In this document: one piece after another, positions 1 through 10,505 of the stretch
Layout of the letters: every line of letters begins with the position of its first letter
How positions within the stretch are numbered: the first letter of the stretch is position 1
Origin: Bradyrhizobium sp. CB3481
GTDB taxonomy: Bacteria; Pseudomonadota; Alphaproteobacteria; Rhizobiales; Xanthobacteraceae
Direction: 5' to 3'
Assembly (NCBI RefSeq): GCF_029714305.1
Contig: NZ_CP121647.1
Coordinates: forward strand, 5,228,501 to 5,292,500
Length of the DNA stretch: 64,000 nucleotides
Made by a program: the position numbers and the translations under genes
Notes under the pieces: model-generated
Told to the model about the DNA's origin: nothing
What the model saw: the letters and a program-made list of their open reading frames with translations, nothing else
Database searches by the model: none

Positions 1-1
1 A

Positions 2-983
2 TTGCAGCGCGATTTGAAGCGGGCGCGGATAGTCCTGTTGGCCGCGGACGGGCGCAGCACCCGGTCGATCGCCAAGGAAGTTGGGGTCCAGCCGCGGATT
101 GTCAGCCTTTGGCGGCCATCGCTATGCCGACCAAGGCCTTGAAGGGCTGCAAGACAAGCCGCGGCCCGGCAAGCAGCCTATCTATACGAAGACGACCGAC
201 AAGCGGATTCTGAAGCTGCTGGATAAGCCGCCCCCGCAAGGATTTGCGCGCTGGACCGGCCCTCTGCTGGCCGAAGCGCTCGGCGATGTTGACGTCCAAT
301 ATGTCTGGCGGTTCCTGCGCAGCCACAAGATTGACCTCGCGGCTCGCAAGTCCTGGTGTGAGAGCAATGACCCGAACTTTACGGCCAAAGCCGCCGATGT
401 CGTTGGCCTTTACGTCGCCCCGCCGGCGAAGGCTATTGTGCTCTGCGTGGACGAGAAGCCCTCGATCCAGGCTTTGGAGCGAGCGCAGGGCTATCTGAAG
501 TTGCCCAATGGCCGCGCCTTGACCGGCCAGAGCCACGATTACAAGCGGCATGGCACCACAACATTGTTTGCCGCGCTCGAAGTCGCCACCGGAAAGATCA
601 TCGCTATGCATTCCAAACGCCGTCGCCGTGTCGAGTTTCTCGATTTCATGAACAGCCTCACCGCGGCCTTTCCGGGCCGAAAGCTTCACGTCATCCTCGA
701 CAACCTCAACACCCACAAGAAGAATGAGAACTGGCTCAAGGCCCACCCCAACGTGCAATTCCATTTCACGCCGACAAGTGCGTCCTGGCTCAACCAGGTC
801 GAGGTATGGTTCTCAATCTTGCAGGGGCAATCGCTCAGCGGCACCTCCTTCACAAGCCTCAAGCAGCTTCAGGAACACATCGATGCCTACGTCAACGCCT
901 ACAACGACAAAGCCGAGCCCTTCGTCTGGACCAAGAAAAAGGTCCGTCAACGCCGTTTCAAAGGCTCTGATTCCGGGTACTAG
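2..983 (+). pseudogene. IS630-family transposase, frameshifted near the N-terminus
   Basis: DDE transposase of the IS630/Tc1 type. The catalytic triad is visible in CVDEKPS (first Asp), HVILDNLNTH (second Asp) and WLNQVEVWF (Glu), and the C-terminal part from base 111 is uninterrupted. The N-terminal helix-turn-helix is read in a different frame from base 2 (STRSIAKEVGVQPRIVSLWR) and joins the catalytic frame only if one C is removed in the run around bases 115-118 (cggccatcgc where cggcatcgc would give WRHRYADQG). The element's left end lies outside the window. A +1 frameshift is therefore seen directly; that it inactivates the element is inference. Confidence 0.85.
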
Positions 984-1780
984 TCGCGCAAATTCAGCGG
1001 CGGGCGCGAGCCCAGCGCGACTCTCAGCACTACGACAGACGCCGATGCTCAGTCCCTTGCATAAGGATTGGGTGGCCTCTGGAGGTCGATGGCGAGGACG
1101 GTGAGTTCGACGGCGAACCTGTCGCTTAGGTATGGCACAGCTCGCGGCGCGGACGGATCGTATGGGTCGATAATGGTCAGTCTCGCCCTGGCGCACGTAG
1201 TTGTTGGCCACTGGGTGCGCGCAGATCTGCGCGAAGCCGGAACTCCGCTTAATGCAGACAATACCTTGCATGCGCTACTCCACAAGTTGGGAGAACCTGG
1301 GATCAGAACAGCAAACCTCGTACCAGGTGCGGGGCTCCCGAAATCCGGCATGAGTACAAACGCTTGAGGGAATTGGCTATCGATTGCGTCACGTTGGCAT
1401 TGACAATTGCGACATACGTCGGAAACGCGACATCGCCCTTTGCAGCAGCTGCGATATTTTCTGCTACAGATCAATAAGACCGCGGCTTAAAGAAGGGATG
1501 CGTTTTGTCCCCTCGACTGTGGCGAGGACGGGGGCCTAACGAAGGTGAGCGGCCGTAGCGCCACGAGGACCGAAACCCTTCCGATCCCACTGAACAACGC
1601 TTCGTATTGCCGTGAGCAACTCGAGATCTCGGATCGTCTGGACGGCGAGCAGAGCAAGAAGTGCGGAGACGACGAGGATTTCGACTATCGAACGTGTGCG
1701 CTTTTGATTTTCACCACCTCCGATCAAACCCCTTGTGATTGTCAGCGCCTGAACTTCGGAGGATCCTATATGGCGATATG
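984..1780. other. No supported gene
   Basis: Short open frames exist on both strands but none shows a recognisable domain, a convincing ribosome binding site or consistent coding character. The segment just before 1780 resembles the DNA upstream of the second PEP mutase remnant (near 25890), so the duplication may begin here. Confidence 0.5.
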
Positions 1781-1794
1781 CAAGAGCGTGCCGC

Positions 1795-2830
1795 TGATCA
1801 ACTACCAACGCTAGTGATTGATCGAGATGACAGCCGCATGTCACCTAGTGGGTGAGCTACGGGATTTTCCGAGCGGCTCCGACGCTGGGCGACGTGCACC
1901 CTGAATGCCGGGCCGGTCGATCGCCCCCAAAGAGTCGCACGCAAGATCAATCATAATCTTTTCTCGCCAACGGCCTAGATCGATGTGCAGACTTTTTATG
2001 TCCGGGAATGCTGCGCGCAGAGATCCGCTCCAATTCCGACCTCTCCTTTCTCATGGAGGCTCATGATGCACTCTCGGGCGCTATCGCCAAGCGCGCAGGC
2101 TTCAGATGATCTCTGGGCGTCGGCCTATCAATTGCCTGCTCGCTCGGTGACCGCGATGCCCACAGAGCTTCATGGAGCCAAATGGTTGTCGCAGTCGAGC
2201 GCATCGTCGACTCGACTGAGCTGGCGGTGCTCGTTGACGCGATGGCGGCTTCGGGAATTTCAAGGACGCCCGCCTCCTGGCGCGCAAACTCCGTCAACGG
2301 GCGCTGCCGGGGTTGCGTTGGAGGACAGCTGCTTTCCGAAGATGAACTCGCTTCTTGGCGATCGGCATCCGCGCGCCGATATCGATGAATTTCTGGCCGG
2401 CTGCGAGCCGATCCAGGCGACTTGGCCCTCGTCCCTCGGATCGAGGCGCTGATCGCCGGCCATGGAATGGACAACGCAATCCTACGTGCAGCGCTTACGC
2501 CCCGCTGCGGGAGCTGACGCTATCCTCATTCACTCGCGTAAGAGCACGGCTGACGAGATCCTCTCGTTTGCGAGTGCCTTGAAAAACTGGCGGCCCGTCG
2601 TAATCGTTCCAACGAATTACCATCGACACCCGTCTCTACATACCGTGATGCCGGCATCTCCACTGTGATCCGGGCCAACCACTCGATGCGAGCGGCGATA
2701 ACGGCAATGCGGCACATTTGGGGCCGAATTATCGCTGAGGAAAGGCTTTGCCGCCAATGAGCCACCTCGACGAGGTATTCGATTTGGTTAGATACGACGA
2801 GCGTGCGAAGCGCGATATGTCCATGCCACT
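1795..2830 (+). pseudogene. Phosphoenolpyruvate mutase remnant, copy 1 (aepX-like)
   Basis: PEP mutase rearranges phosphoenolpyruvate to phosphonopyruvate, the entry step of phosphonate biosynthesis (isocitrate lyase/PEP mutase superfamily). The frames here are broken, but pieces appear in family order: DLSFLMEAHDALSGAIAKRA at 2038, SIACSLGDRDAHRASWSQM near 2125, ALEDSCFPKMNSLLGDRHP near 2318, RIEALIAGHGMDNA near 2440, GADAILIHSRKSTADEILSF at 2512 and ANHSMRAAITAMRHIW near 2675. At least four frame changes and internal stops separate them, so no functional protein is expected. The leader (ctaccaacgctagtgattga near 1801) recurs at copy 2 and, degenerate, at copy 3. A nucleotidyltransferase remnant follows on the same strand. 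Confidence 0.8.
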
Positions 2831-3151
2831 TGAACTGCGACAGACCCTCTCATCCACACAACAACGTATTCGTTCTAGACCTAAGCCTGTCATGCACCGT
2901 CTTCCCTTGCCCTCACACTCAAATGCACTCTCACGACGCATTTGTTTGGCCGAAACTGGCGAACGTCTACGAGCTGCTTCCCTTTCGGAGACCGAACGAC
3001 GAGGCCCATAATTTGTCTCTTCTGACTCGTGGGCTCGCATTTCCAAGGATTCGGACCGGCATCACGCCGCTGCAACAACGATAGATTCGGTTTCGGGCTG
3101 CTCGTCGAGGTCCTCAAGGCCTGCAAGCAAATGCGCAATAAGGCAAATGAA

Positions 3152-3950
3152 ATGGCTAGCAATGCTCCCAAGAAAGCCGTCATTCTCGCCGCCGGATTGG
3201 GCTCCCGTCTGCGTCCGCTGACCGATCTGCTTCCGAAGCCGCTGCTCAAGATCAACGGAACTCCGATCCTTCAGAACGCTCTGCGCAATTTGGAGTCCAT
3301 CGCGCGTAGAGGAGGTGACGATCGTCGTGGGCTACCGGAAAGAAGCCATTCAATATGCCTATGGCAGCCGCTGTGGCGAGCTTGAAATTAAATATATCGA
3401 GTCGATCGTCTTCGACCGTACGGGTAGCGCCTATTCCCTATGGCTGGCGCGCGAGGCGCTTCTTTGCGAAGACCGCTTTCTTCTTGAGGGCGACGTTTTC
3501 TTTGAGGAGGATGCGCTGCGCTACCTACTGTTCGGAGAGGCGACCGATGTGGCTGCAGTCGCCCCCTTCAATGCATTTGATGCACGGGTCCGCGGTTCTA
3601 TTGTCCGATCGCAGCTTCATCTCAGGTTTCCGCATGCATTCTCAGCAAAGCTTACCGCGGATGGTCCAAGACCATTCAAGACACTGAAGCTGCTACGACT
3701 CTCGGCGATGACGCTCAGAGCCATGATTGTTCCAGCTCTTGATGATATCATCGGCTCGGGAGCTAAGCAGGCCGACACGGAGGAGCTTTTCGCCGATCTG
3801 GTGGAAAGACGTGGTCTACGGCTCGCCACCGCGCGTTGCGACGATCTCAGGTGGTACGAAATCGACAGCACCGAAGATCTGCGCATCGCGGAACGCATTT
3901 TCGCAAGGGCGAAAGCCTTCGGCGTGCCGAATGAGCTGCATTATAGGTGA
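3152..3950 (+). pseudogene. Sugar/phosphonate-type nucleotidyltransferase, frameshifted
   Basis: MobA/GlmU-type NTP transferase. The nucleotide-binding signature [20 protein letters not shown] starts about 12 residues from the ATG at 3152. The rest continues in another frame from about 3305: [17 protein letters not shown], then SAYSLWLAREALL, FLLEGDVFFEEDAL and WYEIDSTEDLRIAERIF. One extra base around 3300-3315 explains the break. In known phosphonate clusters a nucleotidyltransferase beside or fused to PEP mutase activates the phosphonate or alcohol as a CMP derivative; that role here is inferred from position only. The C-terminal 210 residues are uninterrupted, so decay may be recent. Confidence 0.75.
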
Positions 3951-4129
3951 AGTTCCAATGCTAGCACCATCGGCGAGTGATTGTCCGATTGGTTCGAATC
4001 GCCCTTCGAAGATGGAGATTGCTTTGTGCCGCAAGTAGTGTCGCGGCGTTTGAACCACCGGATCCGAGGCAGCGCGAAATTCCGGGTCTCGATCGAAGCT
4101 TGCTTGATGCGTTGTCGCTGACATACTCC

Positions 4130-4419
4130 GTCAATTGAGAGCGCCTTCATAACCCGCATTGCGCTTGTTTTATCCGATGTTGACGGTACGCTGCTCACCG
4201 GGGGATGCTGCGCGCAAGCTGCACGCCGCGGGCATCGGCTTCACTATCGCTTCCAGCTGGCCGGGCGATCGGCATGGGTTTCCTGATCGAGCTTTAGGTG
4301 CCGAACTGGTTGAGGCGCTGACTGCTCCGGTGGAGGCCTACACCGGACGGATTTACGAGAATTATGCATGGCAGATAAACAAGGACGGGACCGGTCGGAA
4401 TCGAAGAGCTAAGGTTTGA
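4130..4419 (+). pseudogene. HAD-superfamily (Cof-type) phosphatase remnant
   Basis: The HAD motif I is plain in RIALVLSDVDGTLLT at 4155-4199 (nucleophile DxDGT). After an apparent small deletion and frame change the next block reads DAARKLHAAGIGFTIASS, matching the motif II region of Cof-like phosphatases. Only about 90 residues remain of a family usually near 270, and later motifs are absent, so this is a truncated relic. It follows the nucleotidyltransferase remnant on the same strand and may have belonged to the same cluster. Confidence 0.65.
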
Positions 4420-4474
4420 CGGCGATCCAGGTTGTCGTTGAGCGGGAGAAGCAAGAAGAACTAAGATCGGTTAT

Positions 4475-4874
4475 CTACCATACCCGTGTGAAGGTATCGG
4501 CACCCTTCAGTTTTTTTTGCGGTCGGCCATTTCCGTCGACATAAAACAACGTCCAGGACGCTGCCATTTGAGAACCATTGGTCCTTCCGACCCAGCGCGT
4601 GAACGAATTGCATTGAGAAAATGTTACAACGAAATACAGACTGGTTGGTTTAACCGCGCCAGATGCAGGATATGGAATCCCCTGGCATTGGAAACCCTGA
4701 GCATGATTTGTAAAAGTGCTTTGTATGCGCCCGTTGTTGGAGCACCACATAAACAACTCCGAGCCACGCTCATTCTTCCAATACGACGGTGCCGGCAGCC
4801 CTTGGGCCAAGACCTCGCCTGAGAGCAAGAAAAACTGAGCGATCTGGAAAAGTCCTACAAATTTTTTTCATCAT
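4475..4874 (-). pseudogene. Avidin-family biotin-binding protein, bradavidin II-like, signal peptide frameshifted
   Basis: The mature region reads LPAPSYWKNERGSELFMW, TFTNHAQGFQCQGIPYP, CNSFTRWVGRTNGSQM, SWTLFYVDGNGRPQKK and ends ADTFTRVW. This is the eight-strand avidin fold, with Trp residues in the usual places (YWKN, RWVG, SWTL), and is very close to bradavidin II of Bradyrhizobium. The natural start is ATG ATG at 4874-4869, preceded by ggag at the right distance. It runs into seven A residues (4868-4862); with six, the frame would give a classic secretion signal (MMKKFVGLFQIAQFFLL...VLAQ) joined to the mature protein. With seven, the start is out of frame. A TTG at 4828 could give a cytoplasmic form without most of the signal. 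Confidence 0.85.
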
Positions 4875-5100
4875 GAGAACTCCAATAAGCTCGCTTAGAA
4901 ATAGCAGCCTATATTACATTCTCGGCTTCTAGAATGCCTTGTACAGAACATTCTTCGTATGGGCAGTAGATGCGCCCTTTCATCAAGATGGGCGAGCCAA
5001 TAGATGTAATGTCGCCCGGCGAGCGTATGGCAGAAGTTGAAGAAGAACTGAGCCCAGTAGATCTCTTTCATTTTGATGAATAGGATACTCCCGGTGTCGA

Positions 5101-5829
5101 CTAGGACAACAAACCGCGTCGCAAGGCTTCTGCGACGCACTGGGCAATAGATGCCGCACCGAGCTTGCGGCGAGCGTTCTCAAGATGAAAGACCACAGTG
5201 CGCGGCGCAATCTGGATCAGAACCGCGATATCTGCGACAGTTTTTCCCTGTGCAGTCCATGCAAGGCATTGGCGCTCGCGCTGAGTGAGTTCGCTTCCGG
5301 TAAGTTTATCGGTGGAGGGTACGTCAAGCCTGGCAGCGACATGACTATGAAAATACAACCCGACGAGATGTACGAGATCCTTCCAGTCAGCCGCGCGCCG
5401 CTCCAAATCAACTTCGCGGTCGTCCGTCGCCAGCGTAAATGCCGCCATTCGTCCAAATCCGCCCCTGATCGGCACAGTGACGCCTGATGTAATGCCGAAG
5501 GTCGCCGCTTCATCGAAGAACCGGCGCTGCTCGCGGTTTCCGACCGGGGCTGAACCCTCCCCTCCCCAACTGAACAATGCGCGCTCGATACGCGCGCGGT
5601 GCACCACAGGATCGAGCTGCTGATATCCAAGCTGGAAATAACGACTGGTCCAGGATTTGGGATAGGACGAAATCAACATCGACGTTTCGCCGGTCAGGCG
5701 CAGATAGGCAAATCGCTGGAACCCCAGCTTCTGTGTGACACGCGTTGCCACACGCTCAAATTCAGCCGTGTCGCTTGCGGTTTGGATACTATCAATGAAC
5801 TCCTGAAAATTGCTTTCCACCGGGCTCAT
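5101..5829 (-). CDS. LuxR-family transcriptional regulator with autoinducer-binding domain
   Basis: Quorum-sensing-type regulator of 242 residues. The N-terminal autoinducer-binding domain (about 15-165) keeps the residues conserved in TraR/LuxR ligand pockets: W and Y in SYPKSWTSRYFQLGYQQ, DP in LDPVVHRA, W in LFSWGG and G in GITSGV. The C-terminal LuxR helix-turn-helix (about 175-240) includes LTQRERQCLAWTAQGKTVADIA. No luxI-type synthase is visible in the window, so it is either an orphan (solo) receptor or is paired with a distant synthase. It lies just upstream of the avidin-like gene on the same strand, with about 230 bp between them. The gene appears intact. Confidence 0.85.
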   Translation of the reverse strand: MSPVESNFQEFIDSIQTASDTAEFERVATRVTQKLGFQRFAYLRLTGETSMLISSYPKSWTSRYFQLGYQQLDPVVHRARIERALFSWGGEGSAPVGNREQRRFFDEAATFGITSGVTVPIRGGFGRMAAFTLATDDREVDLERRAADWKDLVHLVGLYFHSHVAARLDVPSTDKLTGSELTQRERQCLAWTAQGKTVADIAVLIQIAPRTVVFHLENARRKLGAASIAQCVAEALRRGLLS

Positions 5830-6423
5830 TCCGACTCTACCATCGTGAACACGTCGCTGTGCTTTCCAATGAACTCACGGCTCTTCAGTGAACAAGCTGC
5901 CCGACCAAGTAGGTCATGCGACCTCCCCAGCTGTGCAGAGACAATCGGCAACGCTGCGCGGCCGAGCTAGACGCGCAGAGGGAGACCACTGCCCTTACGC
6001 CAACCCAGTTATGGAAATCCATGCTCCTATCCTTAGGGCCGGAAATTGTTTGGCCCCAATATCGTTGGGAGTAATAGGCCGGTGAGAGACATCAAATAAC
6101 GTGATGCACCCCTTTGATTGGCAATCGATTTGTTCGAACGGCTCTGCAAGTCGTTGAGTACCACGCAGTGGCAGTGGCCACGACCAGATGAAGACGCACG
6201 AAATCCTAAGCGCCCTGATATATTATATCGGCCAGCGTGGAACCAAAGAGCCATGTCTGTACGTAACGTACACAACATGTGCTTGATTTCGTCGCTGTAA
6301 TCGAAGCGCTTCACTTTCGTCCGAAGCGTACCAGCACTTTCATCTGTTTTCTGGGACGGCATTGTCCCTGCTTTCAGTTTACGCTAAGCGGAAAACAAGC
6401 CAAGGGTGGAAACCGAAAATACC
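5830..6423. other. Divergent intergenic region between luxR-type and marR-type genes
   Basis: About 590 bp between two regulators transcribed away from each other, so it should carry both promoters. Minor open frames here show no recognisable domain. No operator could be assigned with confidence. Confidence 0.5.
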
Positions 6424-6939
6424 ATGCCGCCGGATTTGCCTAACCTAGCAAGAGTGATCGGCGGTTGCTCTGCTGAGAGTCACGAGATGGTCCGGCGATT
6501 CAAGTGGGAGATCAGGTCCATCAATGTGTACCTGGAGGCACTTCGGCAAGTCCAGGCCAACGTAGTAGGCATCACTGGGCCACAGTGGATGATCGTGATG
6601 GCCTTGGCGGACTTTGACAGAGAAAACGGTGTTCCGGTCAACGTGGTGTCAAAATTGATGCACGTCGACTCTTCATTCGTCACGACCCAATCGAAGCTGC
6701 TAGAGAAAAAAGGTCTTTTGCGACGCAAGCCCTCCACAAGCGATGCCCGGGTCGTACAGATGTCGCTGACGGACAAGGCTTACAAGCATCTCGCGGGCCT
6801 CGCGGCACAACAGGACGCACTCGATGAATTCGTTTTTGGTGAATTCGATGTTCGCGAGTTGACCGAGTTCGCTAACAGGCTCGCTGCACTCAGACATCGG
6901 CTAGAGAAAGCTCGGTTGAAAGTAGCTCTGGATTTCTGA
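6424..6939 (+). CDS. MarR-family transcriptional regulator
   Basis: Winged-helix regulator of about 171 residues. The segment GITGPQWMIVMALADFDREN, followed by VNVVSKLMHVDSSFVTTQSKLLEKKGLLRRKPSTSDARVVQ in pieces, matches the MarR DNA-binding domain: recognition helix, then the wing with the D-x-R motif (SDAR). A helical C-terminus suited to dimerisation follows. I prefer the ATG at 6424, which has ggtgg about 10 bases upstream; a GTG at 6406 in the same frame is possible. Ligand and targets are unknown. The gene is intact and stands alone, divergent from the LuxR-type regulator. Confidence 0.75.
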   Translation: MPPDLPNLARVIGGCSAESHEMVRRFKWEIRSINVYLEALRQVQANVVGITGPQWMIVMALADFDRENGVPVNVVSKLMHVDSSFVTTQSKLLEKKGLLRRKPSTSDARVVQMSLTDKAYKHLAGLAAQQDALDEFVFGEFDVRELTEFANRLAALRHRLEKARLKVALDF

Positions 6940-7370
6940 GGAGCGGAATGCACGATCCTCGGAAATGGCGTCTCTTTCTAGGTCGCGTTAATTCCGATTA
7001 GAAACACATGCAGCTAAAAGATACCCGTGTTCTCCCAAGAGACTCTCACTGTGGGTCTCCGCCAGCGGTTACCGGTTCTGCGGGCATTGCCGTGTAGTCT
7101 GATAAAGCCTTGATGGGTCCCTCCCAGATACGTTTCGCTGTGGATGCTCATTGGTTGTTTGTTCTGCCTCGGTTATTCAGTCCTTAGTAGCGGAAAAAAG
7201 CGTGTCCGATGCAGATAAGTGAAGAGGATCTGGCTCTCTCGCCATTGCGGCAACGGCTCAGGGCTCCTTGATCTTTGCCATCATCTCGCTCGATGCAAAT
7301 ACCTCGCCAGCCGACTCCGGAATCGTTGCACCAGCCCCGTGTCGCCCGCCATGGAAAACTGCCCCCTCAT
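6940..7370. other. No supported gene
   Basis: Spacer between the marR-type gene and the transposon whose left inverted repeat begins at 7371. No domain-bearing frame was found. Confidence 0.5.
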
Positions 7371-9136
7371 ATTGCCTCAGATGACAATGTTACCGAAGCG
7401 CACCCTGGTGTCTCCTGAATCAGCTGCCGCGAGTTCGAGCAAGCCGCTCGCGAAGCGCGCCCTCCAGCGCGCTGTAGCGAGCGAGCGGCTTGCGGTGATT
7501 CGGCGAAAGAACCTGTTGGGATTAGATACTCAGACACGAAGCTTGGACCGATAATGTGATCTCTGTGCTGCTGATGAGCTGTCGAGCGGCCTTTGATCGC
7601 CAATTCTTCAGCAATCGCTGCACCGTACGCCGCTGATGGCCGCCGAACCGACCGGGCGCATGCGCTTCCAGCCGAGAGAGAAGATCGACTGCGGACAGGT
7701 GCGGAGCCGCGGCGAGCCATTCCTCGATGATAGGGATGTAGGGGTCGAGCATCGATGGCCGACGTGGCACAGGCTTGCGCCGCAAATAGCGGCGCCGATG
7801 AATGCCCCGCTGCTCACCCTGTTTCCAACCGTCGCCGAGCTCTCGGGCAAAGGCCGCCAAGTCGCTTTGCACCGGCGCAACAGTCATCGCTGGCTTTCCA
7901 GCCCGCTGATCGACGCGCTTGCCCAGCTCATTTTGAGCGTCCCGCATCTGTGCCAGCAATGCCACCGGATCAAGCGTGCGGTAAATCTCCCGCAGCCGAC
8001 GTTTAAATGCCTCATTGAGCCTCGGGTGGACCAATGCTCTTTCGTACGGCGTAGCGGGAGGAAGATAGCGCTTGATCACCTTGGCACCTTCGCGGTGCTT
8101 CTCCTTCAGCTTAAATGAGGGCTGGAAGAAATTGATGTGCAGCCGTGCCGCCGCAAACAGGCGAGCTAATGAGCGAGCGGCATCAATACCTTCAAACCGC
8201 CCGTAGCCCACCAGGCGGCGAACGATAGCTCCGTTCTTTTGTTCAACGAACGCCTGATCGTTCTTCTTGTAGGCCCTGGAACGAGTGACTTCGACATCGT
8301 GAGAGCGGCACCACGATACGACCGTGTCGTTCATGAAGGCGCTGTCGTTGTCAAAATCGAGCCCGCGAACGGGCCAGGGAAATAGGTTCTGCGCGCGCTC
8401 GAGAGCCTCGACCACAAGAGCTGCTTCACGCACGACGAGCGGAAAGCATTCGGTCCACCCCGTTGCGATATCCACCATTGTTAGCGTCTGAATGAACGCG
8501 CCGGATACGGACATACCGCCGTGCGCGACCAGATCCGCTTCGCAGTAACCCGGCGGAGGTGATCCCCAGTCATTGAATGTGCGCACCGGGACTTGCCGCC
8601 GTACGGCACTGGAAAAGCCCGCCCGCCGTCGGCGTCCTCCGGCTGCGGCGATCTTTACATCGCTCAGCAGGCGATCGATCGTCGCCGCGCTCACCTTCAA
8701 AACCAGCGACCGCTCATCGGCAGAAAGCTGCAATCTGCCGTGCCGTTCAAGTGCCGGAAGCAAGAACGGGATCATCGAGACGAGCCGCTTACTGCAGAGC
8801 CGGTCAGAGGCGTCCCATAGCACAATCAGTGCAACGCGAATGGAAGCCCCGTAGGTCCGGCCCCGCCGCCGCGGCACGGCTGATCCCGATGCGCCGTCCA
8901 CTGACAGTGCTCGGATCGCGTGCTTGCGATGCCATCCCGTGACGGCGCAAAGCTCGTCTAGGATCCGTCCCTTCTCGGTTCGCCCGCCCGCCCGATAACG
9001 CTCGGCCAGCGCTGATGTGATCTCGCGCTTTGCGCGCACGCTGATCTTTCCTGCCATAGCCGCCACCGAACTGATTCGGCAGCTCCGCCCCAGACTCGAC
9101 AAGGAAGTTGTCCGGTAACATTTTTAGTGAGGCAAT
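7371..9136 (-). mobile_element. Transposon with rve-type DDE transposase and about 25-bp terminal inverted repeats
   Basis: The ends are inverted repeats: 7371-7395 reads ATTGCCTCA then AATGTTACCG, and the reverse complement of 9113-9136 reads ATTGCCTCA then AATGTTACCG with a similar spacer. One large minus-strand gene fills the element. The right end lies about 20 bp from the start of the neighbouring IS21 element. A clean target duplication could not be assigned, although CCCCTCA occurs near both ends. Confidence 0.7.
7522..9057 (-). CDS. Integrase-core (rve) DDE transposase
   Basis: About 511 residues from the ATG at 9057 (a TTG at 9102 is also open). The N-terminal part has helix-turn-helix character (AELYR-like segment, then CAVTGWHRKHAIRAL). 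The central rve domain shows the triad: Asp in PPGYCEADLVAHGG, Asp in VRGLDFDNDSAFMN and Glu in AFVEQKNGAIVRRLVGYGR. The C-terminal region is basic (RGIHRRRYLRRKPVPRRP) and ends in a second DNA-binding-like segment. The layout matches integrase-type transposases common in rhizobia, possibly ISNCY-like; the exact family is not certain. The frame is complete, so the element may be functional. Confidence 0.8.
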   Translation of the reverse strand: MAGKISVRAKREITSALAERYRAGGRTEKGRILDELCAVTGWHRKHAIRALSVDGASGSAVPRRRGRTYGASIRVALIVLWDASDRLCSKRLVSMIPFLLPALERHGRLQLSADERSLVLKVSAATIDRLLSDVKIAAAGGRRRRAGFSSAVRRQVPVRTFNDWGSPPPGYCEADLVAHGGMSVSGAFIQTLTMVDIATGWTECFPLVVREAALVVEALERAQNLFPWPVRGLDFDNDSAFMNDTVVSWCRSHDVEVTRSRAYKKNDQAFVEQKNGAIVRRLVGYGRFEGIDAARSLARLFAAARLHINFFQPSFKLKEKHREGAKVIKRYLPPATPYERALVHPRLNEAFKRRLREIYRTLDPVALLAQMRDAQNELGKRVDQRAGKPAMTVAPVQSDLAAFARELGDGWKQGEQRGIHRRRYLRRKPVPRRPSMLDPYIPIIEEWLAAAPHLSAVDLLSRLEAHAPGRFGGHQRRTVQRLLKNWRSKAARQLISSTEITLSVQASCLSI

Positions 9137-9242
9137 GCGCCCCTCAGCGTCACGAGGAATTGCCCCCTCCTCGGATAGCTGAGGAGAGAGTGAATGAAGC
9201 GGGAACGAATCACTGAAGGCTGGCGATCCACGGGGGCAGGTG

Positions 9243-10485
9243 ATGAAGACGCCGGATGACGTGGCGGAGATGATGCGCCTGAGGGCGTGCGGGTGGGGTG
9301 TGAAGCGGATTGCACGGCAGCTGGGCTGCAGCCATCACACGGTGAAGGACTACGTGGCGGCGGGCGGGGTGAAGCCGTTCAAGTCGCCTGAGCGGCCGAA
9401 ACGTCTCGACGGCCTTGAGAGTTGGCTGCGCGAGAGGCTCATTCGGCATCGCGGCAATGCCGACGTGGTGCGCCAGGATCTGCTGGCCGAGAAAGGCGTA
9501 GCCGTCAGCCGGCGGACGCTGCAACGCGCCGTGCAGCCCTATCGCCAGGCGCTGAAGGCGGAGGCGCTGGCGACGACGCGGTTTGAGACGCCCCCGGGCC
9601 GGCAGCTGCAGATCGACTTCGGGGAGCGCCTGGTCGAGATCGGAGAAGCGAAAGTCAAGGCATTCGTATTCGTGGCAACGCTTGGACACTCGCGACGGCT
9701 CCATGTGTGTGCGTTCCGGGCCGAGAGGCAGGAGCATTGGTTCGCCTAGCACATTCACGACCTTCAGCGGTGTGCCGGAGGAAGTGCTGATGGACAATCC
9801 ACGCGCGCTTGTCGTGCGCCACGACGCAGTGAGCCGGTCGGTTCAGTTCAACGACAAGCTGATAGCCTTCGCAAAACATTGGGGCTTTCGCCCTCGCGCT
9901 TGCGCGCCATATCGGGCGCGCACCAAGGGCAAGACGGAGAACGGCGTCGGCTACGTGAAGAAGAACGCGATCGCCGGTCATTCCTTTACAAGTTGGGAAG
10001 CGTTCGAGGCGCATCTCGACAAATGGGAGCGAGAGATTGCGAACGTTCGGATCCACGGCACGACCGGCGAGGCGCCGATCATCCGCTTCGCGCGTGACGA
10101 GATACATCGGTTGAAGCCGCTCGGCGGGCAGCCGTCGTTCGGATCCTTGCGTGAACTGTCCCGCGTCGTCGGCAATGATTGCGCCGTCGAGATCGACACG
10201 AACAGCTACTCGGTACCGTGGCGGCTGATTGGCGAGCGCGTGGCGGTAACGATCGCGGCCGGCGAAGTGCGGACCCGCCATGGATTGCAACAGGTTGCGG
10301 TCCACAAGCAATCGGAGGGTCGCCGGCTGCGGATCATCGACTCCGCCCATCTCGATGGTGTTGCTGGTCGCAATGGCGCGGTCCGCCGGGCGGAGATCGC
10401 CGCGGCGGTGCCGGCGCCGTCCTCACCGCCGTCGTTGTTACGTCCTCTTGCCGAATACGAAGCCGTGGTCGGAGGAAGCTTCTGA
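9243..10485 (+). pseudogene. istA: IS21 transposase IstA, frameshifted
   Basis: The N-terminal helix-turn-helix (GWGVKRIARQLGCSHHTVKDY) leads into the catalytic domain (GRQLQIDFGERLVEIGEAKV, first Asp). The frame then ends at a TAG near 9747. Reading resumes in another frame with TFTTFSGVPEEVLMDNPRAL (second Asp) and KGKTENGVGYVKKNAIAG (Glu), followed by the C-terminal domain to 10485. A small deletion of the codons after EHWF (around 9745-9752) explains the change. Without IstA the element cannot move on its own. Confidence 0.85.
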
Positions 10486-10505
10486 TCACGAGGGCAAAAA
10501 AGGTA

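Noticed and set aside
102..764. Long minus-strand open frame opposite the first IS630 transposase
   Set aside because: It is the antisense shadow of a GC-rich transposase gene and has no recognisable domain.
7770..7790. Sigma-54 type promoter (tggcac then ttgc)
   Set aside because: It lies inside a transposase gene and was not tied to any downstream gene start.
7361..9146. Seven-base target duplication CCCCTCA for the rve-type transposon
   Set aside because: The copies are not at equal distance from the inverted repeats, so they may be part of the neighbouring IS21-like ends.
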